In this document: piece by piece, positions 36,637 through 47,213 of the stretch
Layout of the letters: every line of letters starts with the position of its first letter
Numbering within the stretch: position 1 is the first letter of the stretch
Assembly (NCBI RefSeq): GCF_052857255.1
Contig: NC_135497.1
Span: 351,667,197-351,731,196, forward strand
Length of the DNA stretch: 64,000 nt
Direction of reading: 5' to 3'
Origin: Amblyomma americanum
Lineage: Eukaryota > Arthropoda > Arachnida > Ixodida > Ixodidae
The notes under the pieces: generated by a model
Databases searched by the model: none
The model's input: only the letters and a program-made list of their open reading frames with translations
What the model was told of the DNA's origin: nothing
Position numbers and translations under genes: made by a program

Positions 36637-36699
36637 GTGCCGCAGTTCCTGAGGCGAGAACTGCGTCCCCATCGAACTTTCCAAGGCCTCGCATATCCC

Positions 36700-39600
36700 C
36701 TGCTAATCTGATCGAAATTTCTGTCGAGGGCATTACTGTCTTGGCCCTTGTGGACACCGGTGCTGCGATTTCTGTTATGGACGAAAAGTTTTGTAGTTCG
36801 TTGAAGAAGGTAAAGATGCCGATTGCTGGACTGTCGCTGCGTACGGCCAGCGCTGAGCACATCAAGCCGTCCGCAGCGTGTACCGCTCGAGCTGTGATTC
36901 AGGACTCCCTCTACACGATAGAATTCGTCGTGCTGCCTTCCTATTCCCATCCTGTTATTCTGGGCTGGGATTTCCTTTCCGCCCATGAAGCTATCATCGA
37001 CTGTGCTCGAGCGGAAGTCGGGTTCTCTTCTCTGCCCAATCCTTTACTGGACGCTACTCCTCCTGTTGCCTGTGTTAAAGCCCTCGCCGCCGAAGACATC
37101 GACATTCCTCCGTGCTCTTCCGTTCTTGTACACTTGTCTTGGTTTCTAACCCGTTTTCCTGCCCTACCGCTCTGCGCCTTGGAGAATGCCCCGGCAGTGT
37201 GCAGCCCATCGCATCTCTGCTCATCCGCGAGGAGACCGACGATACACCGCTCCTCGCCATGAACCCGCTCAGCCCTCCTGCCTCTATGCCAGATCGCTCT
37301 TCTACCGAATTGTTCTTGCACTGCATCGACGCCGATCTTCCGCCGCCGCAAAGAACACAGCTTCTCGCCCTCCTTCATCAATTTCGCTCTTCCTTCGACG
37401 CTCGCCAAACTTCCTTGGGCCGAACTTCCACTGTCACCCATCGCATCGACACTGGTGCCCACGCGCCACTGCGGCAGCGCCCCTATCATGTGTCTCCAAC
37501 CGAGCGCCAGACCATTACAGAGCAAGTCGACCAAATGCTTCAAAACGGCGTCACTCAGCCCTCAAGTAGCCCTTGGGCATCGCCTGTTGTCCTTGTGAAA
37601 AAGAAAGATGGCTCCATACGCTTCTGTGTCGATTACCGCCGCCTTAATAAGATACGCGCAAGGATGTCTATCCGCTCCCCCGCATAGATGACGCTCTGGA
37701 CTGTTTGCAAGGGGCGGAGCTCTTTTCCTCCCTCGATTTACGTTCTGGGTACAGGCAGGACCCCATGGAAGCGGCCGATCGTCCCAAAACTGCTTTTGTG
37801 ACCCCCGACGGATTGTATGAATTTACTGTGATGCCATTCAGCCTTTGTAATGCCCCTGCAACCTTCGAACGGATGATGGACACCATTTTGCGTGGACTCA
37901 AGTGGAAAATGTGTCTATGCTATCTCGATGACATTGTCGTCTTTTCCCCCGACTTTGAAACCCATCTCTCCCGCCTGAAGCACGTTTTGACCTGCCTCTC
38001 TGACGCTGGCCTGCAGCTCAACTTGAAGAAATGCCGTTTTGCTGCGTGTCAGCTGACAATTTTAGGACACGTCTCTAAGCAAGGCGTTCGTCCCGACCCA
38101 GCTAAACTTCGCGCTGTCGCAGACTTTCCCAAACCCACTTTCATCAAAGATTTGCGCAGCTTCTTAGGTCTGTGCTCTTACTTTCGGAGGTTTATTCGCA
38201 ACTTTGCTTCGATTGCTGCGCCTTTAACACAACTGTCCGGCAGTTCCGACTTATCGATGTGGTCTCCGGCGTGCGACGATGCGTATAACACCTTGCGCCG
38301 CCCATACTGCGCCATTTCAACTCGACCGCTCCTACCGAGGTCCACACGGACGCCAGTGGTCTCGGCCTCGGCGCCGTACTCGCCCAGTGCATCTGTGGTT
38401 TTGATGAATATGTTGTTGCCTACGCAAGCCGCACACTTACGAAGGCTGAAACTAATTACTCCGTCAGTGAAAAAGAGTGTTTGGCCATCGTATGGGCCCT
38501 TGCCAAATTCCGCCCGTACCTCTATGGCCGCTCTTTTGACGTTTTGACAGACCATCATGCGCTTTGTTGGCTTTCTTCATTGAAAGACCCATCCGGCCGC
38601 CTTGCCAGGTGGGCTCTTCGTCTGCAAGAATATGACATCCGCGTGGTCTATCGTTCCGGCCGCAAGCATCAAGACGCTGATGCCCTGTCCCGCTGCCCAC
38701 TTCCAGCCGAGATCGCCAGCCTTTCTACCTCTGACGTCTCTCCGTCGTCCCTTCACATCAGCGACATGCCCTCAGCGCAACGTACTGACCCCTGGATCGC
38801 TTCTCTTCTCAACTTTCTCTTCAACCCCATGGCTGCTTCTCCATCCCGTGCTCTCCGCCACCATGCTTCCCACTTCGGGATTCGCGATAACCTCCTCTAT
38901 CGCCGGAACTACAGCACCGACAGCCGCAAGTGGTTACTCGTTATTCCTCGCCACCTGCGCACGAACATATGCACCTATTTCCACGCTGACCCACAATCCG
39001 GTCACGCGGGAGTTTTCAAGACATCCACCCGCATCCGGCTGCGCTATTACTGGCGTGGCATGTACACCTTCGTACTTAAATACGTACGTGCCTGTCTCGC
39101 CTGTCAACGTCGTTCTGCTCATCGTTCTGCTGGAGAGTTGCAGCCACTCCCTTGCCCACCACGCCCTTTCGACCGTATCGGCATTGATTTCTACGGCCCG
39201 CTTCCGTACACTGCGGCCGGCAACCGTTGGGCTGTCATTGCGATTGATCATCTCACGAGATATGCCGAAACCGCCGCCCTTCCGTCTGCCACAGTGACAG
39301 ACGTTGCCTTCTTCCTTTCACAACGTTTCGTCCTTCGTCACGGTGCACCTCCTGAACTGCTTAGCGACTGCAGATGCGCCTTTTTGTCCGATGTCGTCAC
39401 CGCCCTGCTCCGCCAGTGCAACATAATCCATCGTACCACCTCTGCCTATCATCCGCAGACCAACGGTTTCACCGAGCGATTTAACCGCACCCCTCGAATT
39501 GGGATCTCATCCTTACTTATGTGACTTTCGTCTACAACACCGCCCAGCAGCCCACTACTGGCTTCTCTCCCTTTTTTCTTCTTTACGGCCGTCATCCATC

Positions 39601-40006
39601 TGCTACAATAGACACCATTCTGCCTTACCAACCTGACGCCTCCGAATATACCCCTGTTTCCGAAGCCGTGCAACACGCAGAAGGTTGTCTGTCGCCAAAT
39701 CGCCCGGTCACTCACAACTGATGCCCAGTATCGCCAGAAATTCTGCCACGATAACGCTCACACCACATCGCACTTCTCTCCTGGTGCGCTTGTGTGGCTC
39801 TGGATACCATCAAGTACTCCTGGACTCTCCTCGAAATTTCTCGCCAAGTATCACGGCCCCTACCGTGTCCTGGAGCGCACATCTCCAGTTAATTACGTTG
39901 TCGAACCCCTCACGCCATCTCCCGATCTCCGCTGCCGCGGCCGCGAGACAGTTCACATCCAGCGTCTCAAGCCTTACTACGACCCCTCCATATTGCAGTC
40001 GCCGTA
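36700..40006 (+). pseudogene. pol-like region (protease, RT, RNase H, integrase), frameshifted
   Basis: Protease motif ALVDTGAAIS near 36742. RT signatures FCVDYRRLN near 37624, [10 protein letters not shown] near 37727 and YLDD at 37921-37932. RNase H segment [15 protein letters not shown] near 38468 and [10 protein letters not shown]. Integrase HHCC zinc region with CLACQRR near 39096, then GIDFYGP, SDCRCAF and TERFN as the D-D-E candidates. A C-terminal segment ends HIQRLKPYYDP near 39970. The frame changes at least four times (near 37100, 37680, 38300 and 39500), so no full polyprotein is encoded. Confidence 0.9.
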
Positions 40007-40043
40007 AGTCGCCAGGATGGCTCCTCTTCGCCCCGGGGGTGAT

Positions 40044-40220
40044 TGTGAAGAAGATGATGACCCAGACAAAGCAGATGACTCGTGAAAACGAAGAAGATGG
40101 CCCTGCGTGTCAGCCGTATTGCTATCGCCACGTGTGTCTGTGCCCAACCTGCTTGCCCTCGGATTGTTCTCGCCGCTGCTCCCTTCCTCCCAGCTCTTTT
40201 AAATAAACCCCCGCCTTACA
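40044..40220 (+). repeat. 3' LTR of the Ty3/gypsy element
   Basis: 177 bp from TGTGAAGAAG to CGCCTTACA, preceded by GGGGGTGAT, a weak polypurine-type tract. Longer than the 5' LTR by about 48 bp. Confidence 0.85.
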
Positions 40221-40383
40221 CTTTCAAATTTCTGAAGTTTCGGCAGACTATATGGGTTAATGTAGATTAGTGGGTGGATTAAGGTGGAAGAGTGAGTTGC
40301 GTTAGTACAATTCCATATAATCCAGTGGAAGGTATCGTAGTTACACGATTGTAAGTCGACCTATTTTTCAAATTTTGAAGTGA

Positions 40384-40403
40384 GGGGGGGGGGGGGGGGG
40401 GGG
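40384..40403. repeat. poly-G tract
   Basis: About 20 consecutive G. Length uncertain. Confidence 0.9.
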
Positions 40404-43153
40404 GTGAGGCGGCCGATGGTGGCTGTCGATAAGCAGCAAACCTGCACCAGCCCACTCCTCACACGTGGGCGCAGATTGCGGTTGCTCATAAGCGCCGGCG
40501 GCCCGATAACACATTTGCGTTCTACTCTTAATAGGCGTCATCCAATTTTTTTGTTTTATTTACTTTCAACCGTGCGTTCGGCACTCAAGGGAGGGTCGAT
40601 AATTGATGGAAGGGCCGCTGTTCCAATCATGGTGGCATCGCCACTCGGAACCGCAACGGCGCCGGGGAGTGTTGGTAGCCGACGGAAGAGCCGACGCCAC
40701 TTACGCGTAGTTTATCTTTGGCTCTGACACATTTGACTACTGCTGGCTGCGTTTCACAAGTTTTTAATGTAGTGCTTCGTCATTCGTGCTCCGGGCCCGG
40801 TAAGCGATCGGTGCTCGTTTGCGGCTACATTCAAGATGGCTGTCATTCTTTATGCCGAAGAAATGAACTGCGCGCTGGGCCGCAAGTTCGACGTTCGCAA
40901 CAGGTGATACAGGTGTGGCAGCTGCAGCAAGGCAAAATTTCCTGCTATTTCACGCAATGTTGTTATGTGGCTGCTTGCGAAGTGCGGGATTTTGCTGCAC
41001 GACGATGTTAGAACGACGAGCTGTGGGACTGCAGCAGTTATCACGACGGCAGCGCTAGTGAGGACAATGGCGCAAATGTGGACAAGTAATTCAGTGACTA
41101 ATACATTTTCACTGGTGCACGCACATCGCTTATGTCGCCGTGGCTAGCATGAGGTCCAATAAGTTTTAAAATTCTTAAGTTTTTAGACTGTCATACCAAC
41201 TAGTCCCCTACCACTCTCTTCTGGTTCCCACTAAGCTGACTCTTTAACATTACTACGATACGCGGTCGTTGATCGTGCTGGCATCGTCGTCGGTCTAGCG
41301 TGACAGACCAGTGCGTCAGCGACGGCATTTGTGTACCGATCAGCCCACCGACCGTCGATCGCCGTCGCATCGGCCTAGTGTGACCGGACCCTACCTATAC
41401 CGAAGGAAAACTGCGTTCCTGTTATTATTGCTTTTGCGGCACCAGTCATATGAGGGACGACTGCTACTTCGATCACCCGCGAAAGTACAAGGGGGAATGA
41501 GACCTCGATGCGCATATTGCAGCAACGAGAGCAGATGACGTTGCTCCGTGCATGTGCTAGTGACGTCTTGAGAGCTTTCAATATGGCGGTCGCTGCCGGT
41601 GGGAGGAGTCTCCCACTCTCAGTTTCGATTGTACTTTTTGGAAAATACAGTGCGTCCAGGGCAGCCAAATTTCGGAAATTTAATCATAAGCTCTTGCATT
41701 AGTTACTGAAGCAGAAAACTGCAATATGAAGAACGACCATGTCATGGCCCCTTTAAATTTAAAAAGCAATATTTTTGATAAAATTCAACTCTTCAAATTT
41801 TGTATGATAAAAATACTGACTGATTCCTGAACAAATTGTAAAAAAGAAACGATGCTTCTAATCATCACCGTTACAAAGATACAGCCAAAGTTGTAACCCC
41901 CTGCACGTTTTGCGAAACCGAAACTAAACGTTTTCCAGACAAATAATCACCTAATTTTTGCATCATTAGTTATTTTCCTTTTTGTTTTTCAATTTAGACT
42001 ATAATAGCTAAAATAGCTCTTTGTTACCATCTATGCCTATTTTTGTTTGTATTTATGACAAACACTCACAAAAGCAACACAAGATGTTTGGAACGCATTG
42101 AATAGTTGTCAGGATACCGACACTGAAGTTTGTCTTGTATGATGGCATGTGTCATTTCAACAATGGTAGCAGAGGTACGCTAGATGTTTTTAAGCACATT
42201 AGTATCAAACCTGGTCTGCTAACATAGAAAGCGTGTCTGACAGGTGACCAGCAGTGTATCTGGAAATCTCTCATTTAGTGTACTGAGGCCACAGATAATG
42301 CGCACACAAAGAAGTAGGCTGCCACACGAGCAATGTCAAGGAAAAGCAAGGCTGAGGGGGAGCTGAGCAGCCAATGTGGTGGATTTTAAGCCTCCAGGAC
42401 TTCGATTTTTGGCATTGGTTGCTATTCCGAATCTTTCTTCTCATTTTTCTCGAAACTCGCTTTTTTGCCATTCCTCCTTACGCGAGCAATCCTAGCTTTA
42501 TAATGTGTGTGAAATTTTTCATTGAAATTTTGTAAACTTATTTCTTATAGATCTGGCTGTGCAATGAACCACAAAAAATAAAATCGTGCAATATGTTTTT
42601 ACTACTGCATTTTTTTTTTCTCAAAAGATGCCTATATGAAAACCCCTATTACACAATGACAATTGATGGTATCTTAACTATTTTGGTTCATTGCATAGCT
42701 TCTGTGTATAATAGCAAAAGTAATTTGACTTGCAATGAATTCAAAGTTATGACTTCTAAAAATAAAAATAAAATTTTCTCACCTGTTTTGACATTTTGAT
42801 TATGACAAAACAACGTCCTTTTAAGACAGGCAACTTATTTTCTGTTTTTATCCGCTATGAAAAAAAAATTTGGAAAAGTGGCCTCATACCTTAACCTAAC
42901 TGTGACTTTGGACTTCTTTTCACTGGATGCAGTTGTTATCAGAAGAATTGTAAACAAGGTTAAGTAAAGCCCCGCTAATTCAAACTCTGTTAATTCCAAA
43001 TCTCAGATAATTCAAAGAATATCTAAGGTTCCACAATTTGTAATGCAAAATTGACTGGATAGTTTGCAGTAGTGGCCTGCACCAGCCCAGTTATTTCAAA
43101 GATCTGGGGTGCTACACGAGAATCTCTGATCCCAGTTGTATTTGATAGATCGA

Positions 43154-43390
43154 GCCACTGTGGCGCCTCAGTGGTTATGGTGCTTGGCTGCTGACACGAG
43201 AGACGGAGGGTTCGATTCCAGCCGTGGCAGCCCCATTTCAATGGAGGCGAAATTCTAGAGGCCCGTGTACTGTGTGATGTCAGTGCATGTTAAAGAACCC
43301 CAGGTGGTCGAAATTTCCGGTACCCTTCACTACGGCGTCCCTCATATCCTGAGTCACTTTGGGACGTTAAACGCCCTAAACTAAACCAAA
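43154..43390 (+). mobile_element. tRNA-derived SINE, family A
   Basis: A-box-like CTCAGTGGTTATGG, B-box-like GGTTCGATTCCAG and the complete family body ending GGGACGTTAAAC. About 300 bp before the last TCF exon. Confidence 0.88.
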
Positions 43391-43692
43391 CCCTATCATG
43401 TATTGGGGTAAAGTCATGTATTGGTAACAAATCTGCCTTCTGTAATCACACTGCTTTGCCTTTGTGTTTAAAATCTTTTCAGGAGGACATACTCGTGGCG
43501 TTGCTTACTTTGGGACCTCCTACTGAATATTATCCTTGTGATATGAATCCAATAAAAAAGACTGGCTAGAAAAAAATCAAAATTTTAATTGAATAGTGCT
43601 TGACTTTAGTGCCCTTTTACTCCGTGAAGGGCAGAGTAGATGTAGACTTGTGCAATGCCCTCAAACTGAGCACTGTGTTTCTGTCTGTGCAG

Positions 43693-44062
43693 CCGGAAGA
43701 AGAAATGCATCAGGTACCAGGAGGGGCTTGATGGCAATGCAAATGAGAGTGAGGACAACATCGGGTCAGTGGAGGCCCCTACACCTGAGTCGCACACAAG
43801 CCACGGGGGTGGGGACACAACCACCACAACGAGCACAGGTAGCCCCTGCACCAGCTTGGGCACGCCTGAGCCAAGCCCTGGGCCACCCGTGCGACGGCCT
43901 GACTGCTACAGTCTCAACAAGCACCACCCACTGAGCGTGCACCACCTGACGGGCCAGCCACTTGTCAAAAGGGAGCCTGATGACCCCGTCGACATCTTGA
44001 CTCCTCCATCTACAGATTCCTCCACAACACCTTCTTCCCTGCCCCTACTGACAGTCACATAG
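43693..44062 (+). CDS. pan: TCF/pangolin last exon: end of C-clamp and C terminus
   Basis: Acceptor CTGTCTGTGCAG; the stop TAG is at 44060-44062. It completes the C-clamp with RRKKKCIRYQEG, then a Ser/Thr/Pro-rich tail with VKREPDD (fits the SUMO consensus psi-K-x-E) and PVDILT, which loosely resembles a CtBP-type motif. Together the visible exons give 385 complete codons before the stop. Read in the frame produced by skipping the 73-bp exon, this exon stays open for 79 codons to 43934, a possible alternative tail. The C-clamp-bearing form corresponds to the TCF-E type. Confidence 0.94.
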
Positions 44063-45181
44063 CGAGAGCTGCCAGTGGGGCCTGGCCTCATGCTCGGAGG
44101 ACAGTGCACTGGCTGGGTGGCTCCCTACTTGCACATGTGCGCAGGACTCCTTCTCCGCTCCTACCACACTCCTTGAGGCACTTGTGTGTCACGGGTGCAC
44201 TGACTGGAGTAATGTGAGTCTCGGGGACTGGCATCTACACTCGAACAGCATGGTCTATGATGACCAGTGTCCCCGTTCACTTCAGGCTGTGTCACGTGTG
44301 TGTCCAAAAGCTCTCGAGTTGCTTAGCTGCCAGGACACTCAATGTTACCAGTCTTTGTTACAGCAGAGACGAAATCTTGCAGTGCATAGTTCTGCAGGAT
44401 GTGTCGGCATGTAGTAGAGTACATTTGCCTTTGGCCTTGTGACGTCTTTGCCCTCACTAACTTGAGCGTGATTTCTCACTCTTGATTGTTCACTGCATGG
44501 CAGTGTGTCACTGTGGCCAGGCAATTGCTGCAATGTACCCACCTAGGTGTAACACCATGGGGTCATTGAGACAGCCTGTGGAGGGCTTCTTGTCCATTCT
44601 TCTTGACTGTGGAACCGCGTAAATGCACAACAAAAAAAATTTTAGGTGGCACATGAAGTGCATCTGACAGCTCTTTATGCATGATTTCCACTTCAGGATT
44701 CACAGTGGGCAGTCTGGGGGAAGAGGTAGCAAGTGGCTCTGTTTAAAGTGTATGCAGCTGCAACATGTTTAAAAGCAGCTGGAGTCAAAACAAGGCAGCG
44801 CAAAGCTTTTTTTTTTTTTTTGTCTTGACATTTGTCAATGTGAAAGTCTCACGCCTCCTATTCTTTTGCAGCCGCCGCGGTCACTCAGTGGTTATGGCAC
44901 TCGGCTGCTGACCCGAAAGACGCGAGTTTGATCCCGCCCATGGCGGTCCAATTTCGATGGAGGCGAAATTCTAGAGGCCCGCATACTGTGTGTTGTCAGT
45001 GCACGTTAAAGAACCCCAGGTGGTCGAAATTTCCGGAGCCCTTCACTACGGCGTCCCTCTTAGCCTGAGTCGCTTTGGGACGTTAAACCACCATAAACCA
45101 AACCATCCTCTTCTTTTGTCATAATGTTAAAGCGAAAGCTCTTGTAGGCTTGATATGCGACTTCTGTGTTATTTTAATAAA
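44063..45181 (+). other. probable TCF 3' UTR
   Basis: No coding sequence. It is interrupted by a SINE (44869-45105). The first polyadenylation-type AATAAA is at 45176-45181. Longer 3' UTRs reaching past 47 kb are possible; transcript ends cannot be read from sequence alone. Confidence 0.45.
44869..45105 (+). mobile_element. tRNA-derived SINE, family A, in the 3' UTR region
   Basis: A well-preserved copy from GCCGCCGCGG to CCATAAACCAAACCA. Flanked by a 13-bp near-perfect duplication (TCCTATTCTTTTG at 44856-44868; TCCTCTTCTTTTG at 45106-45118). Confidence 0.92.
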
Positions 45182-45652
45182 TAATGGCACTAAGCTATAT
45201 GTCTTTTGTTACCATTGTTTGCTTTCTTCATGTGCTAGAGACTGTTGCCTGTTTGGTTCAATTTAAGCTGTTTGAGCAACAAATGACTTGGCTACTAAAC
45301 TTTTGATAACCTCTCAGGTTTAAGCACTGGTAAATTGGTTTTGAGGGGCAGCAGCAGTCATTATTTTAGGTTAGAAACTAAACAGAACATTTTATAAAAG
45401 TATTCAGTAGGCATCTGTTCATTTAGCTGGGGACGATTTGAGGTTTTGTTCAATTTAATCTGCTGCCAAGACTCAGCCAATGTTATAACATTTTAGGAAC
45501 TCCTTGTTAGGTTGGTCTTTGAACAAATTTATAAAGTTTTCTTAGTGTCACTAGGATCTAATGATTAAAGTGGGCTGTATGCTAGGGTTTATGATTTAAC
45601 CTTGCATACACTGTTAAGAATTGCTAAATCAGATCGTTTAGTGGCAACACAT
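45182..45652. other. AT-rich flank
   Basis: Nothing recognised. Confidence 0.5.
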
Positions 45653-47213
45653 TTAAAGGGACACTGAGGAGAAATTGAAGTTGGCTTGTATCGATAGAAT
45701 ACCAGCTCCTGATCACAAAAACGGCACTCTTACTGAAAACAAAGCTCTTGTAAGGTAGACAAGAACCAAAATACAGGTATCGCCGTCACAGGCCAATCAC
45801 GCATTTACAAGTGTGATTACGTCATAGGACAAGAGACGCCACCTTGGAGGAATTTTCCTTCCTTCATGGAGCCACGAATCTCTGAGGCAGGAAGGTTGCG
45901 CGGTTCAATATTGAAGTAAGTTTTGTTTTGAAACCTATAGTGTACTTTTATACTTTTAGTGTACTTTTAAAGATAGTGTACTTTTAAAGAAGACAGACAA
46001 AAGACAACCTTAATGTTGGAAGCAAAGAAAACCGATATACTTGGTGGCGCCACAGGCGGCCAGGAGAGTTTTGGTTTATTATGGGGCTTTGCGTCTATGA
46101 ACTTTGCGTGCCCCGTGGTCTTGTTTTTGACGCGACTCGATTTAAAAGCGCTGAACAGCAGAGGAACTCCAAGTGCCGCTTCAAGTGCTAGTTAACCTTT
46201 GAAGGTGCCTGTTAAGGCTGGTCAGATGATTGCCACAGTCGATGAAAAACTATGATGGCAGGATAGTCGGTGATCGTACAAGGCAATTAGCAGTATAAAG
46301 AGCACTTGTGTCTTCGTACGCTCGCCTGGCAAAACGTTCCCGGCTGTGCCAGTCAACTTCAAACTACTTAACGGAATTCGTTTATTAGAAGCCGTTGAAG
46401 CGTCATGTGTTGGTTTTACTTTCAAGCCGCCAACTTTAAATGCGAGCGCCCTTGAGCACCCATCCGTTTTTTGTGGCAAAAGAAAAAAAAACCTGGCCCT
46501 TGCAACCGTGGGAAACCTCCTCGACGCCACCTGCTGTACCGTGCAACGGCGCCGTTAGAAAAATCACAATCCATTGGCCCCAAAGCCTCAGGCAGCCTCC
46601 GATGCGTGCGATGCGCCGACCTTGTCCTCGCTCCTCGCGGCTCCCCACACTGGGGTTACATTATATTAGCAACGGCTGCTCACCGTGGAAGGGGGAAACA
46701 ACCCGCCAGCGCCTAACCTAGCCGTGCTCCTCAAAAGCATCGCATGCTCTGTGGGGCTGAGGAGTTGAAATGCAGGCCGGAGTTTTTGCGAGATCTTCGC
46801 TGTCGGGTTCGGGAATGGGATCCATTGTAACGCTGGCAAGACGCTGGTGCAAATGTAAACGAAGGGACGGTAGCAACCCCCGATAGGTGCCTTCAACGTT
46901 CGGCGGCGGTAGCTTTCATTTCGGCTGCTGCTAGACCGCACCGCTAGCTGCTGCAGAAATCACGGAGTCTCCGTTTACGTCACGTTTCATGTCACTCCGT
47001 TCTATGACATAAGAGGGCGCCGTGACGTCATAAGAGTGTTGCGAGTTTGAATCGGAATGGCAGGAGAAACTTTTTCAACTTCGAATCCAAATTTCTTTGA
47101 AATACATGCATCTTTCTCTCGCGGACAAGCGGCAACAAACCCATGAAATGCCGAACTATCAGATTTTGCTAACAAAAGAAAAATTGATAGAGTTCTCCTC
47201 ACTGTCCCTTTAA
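45653..47213 (+). mobile_element. TTAA-flanked inverted-repeat transposon, copy B
   Basis: TTAA at 45653-45656 and 47210-47213; termini AGGGACACTGAGGAG and the complement of AGGGACAGTGAGGAG. Matches copy A (13432-15177) in inverse orientation, including the GCTTGTATCGATAGAATACC block and the GATAGTTCGGCATTTCATG block. No transposase recognised. Both copies can be read as KVGGLKVKPTHDAS in one frame, but variable poly-T/A tracts break it, so I do not call a gene. Confidence 0.78.

Larger units (their letters stand above)
35203..40220 (+). mobile_element. Ty3/gypsy LTR retrotransposon, decayed
   Basis: Two short LTRs bracket gag-like and pol-like regions in the order capsid region, CCHC knuckle, protease, RT, RNase H, integrase, which is the Ty3/gypsy order. 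No envelope region is seen. Multiple frameshifts break every long frame. I found no target-site duplication; the 5' end of the left LTR may have been lost. It lies in sense orientation in the last TCF intron. Confidence 0.93.
32877..43692 (+). other. TCF last intron, 10.8 kb
   Basis: Contains a LINE 3' tail (33190-33330), a Ty3/gypsy element (35203-40220), a poly-G run (40384-40403) and a SINE (43154-43390). One-sided repeat ends are suspected near 34531 and 41757. The 41.8-43.0 kb part is AT-rich and featureless. Confidence 0.8.

Noticed and set aside
34531..41757. TTAAAGGGACACTAAAGG at 34531 and CCATGTCATGGCCCCTTTAA near 41757 as ends of one transposon around the Ty3 element
   Set aside because: The two ends are not reverse complements beyond the first few bases; more likely unrelated one-sided repeats.
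46222..46558. Possible gene shared by the two TTAA elements (KVGGLKVKPTHDAS frame)
   Set aside because: The open frame breaks at variable poly-A/T tracts and has no known domain; similarity follows from the elements being copies.
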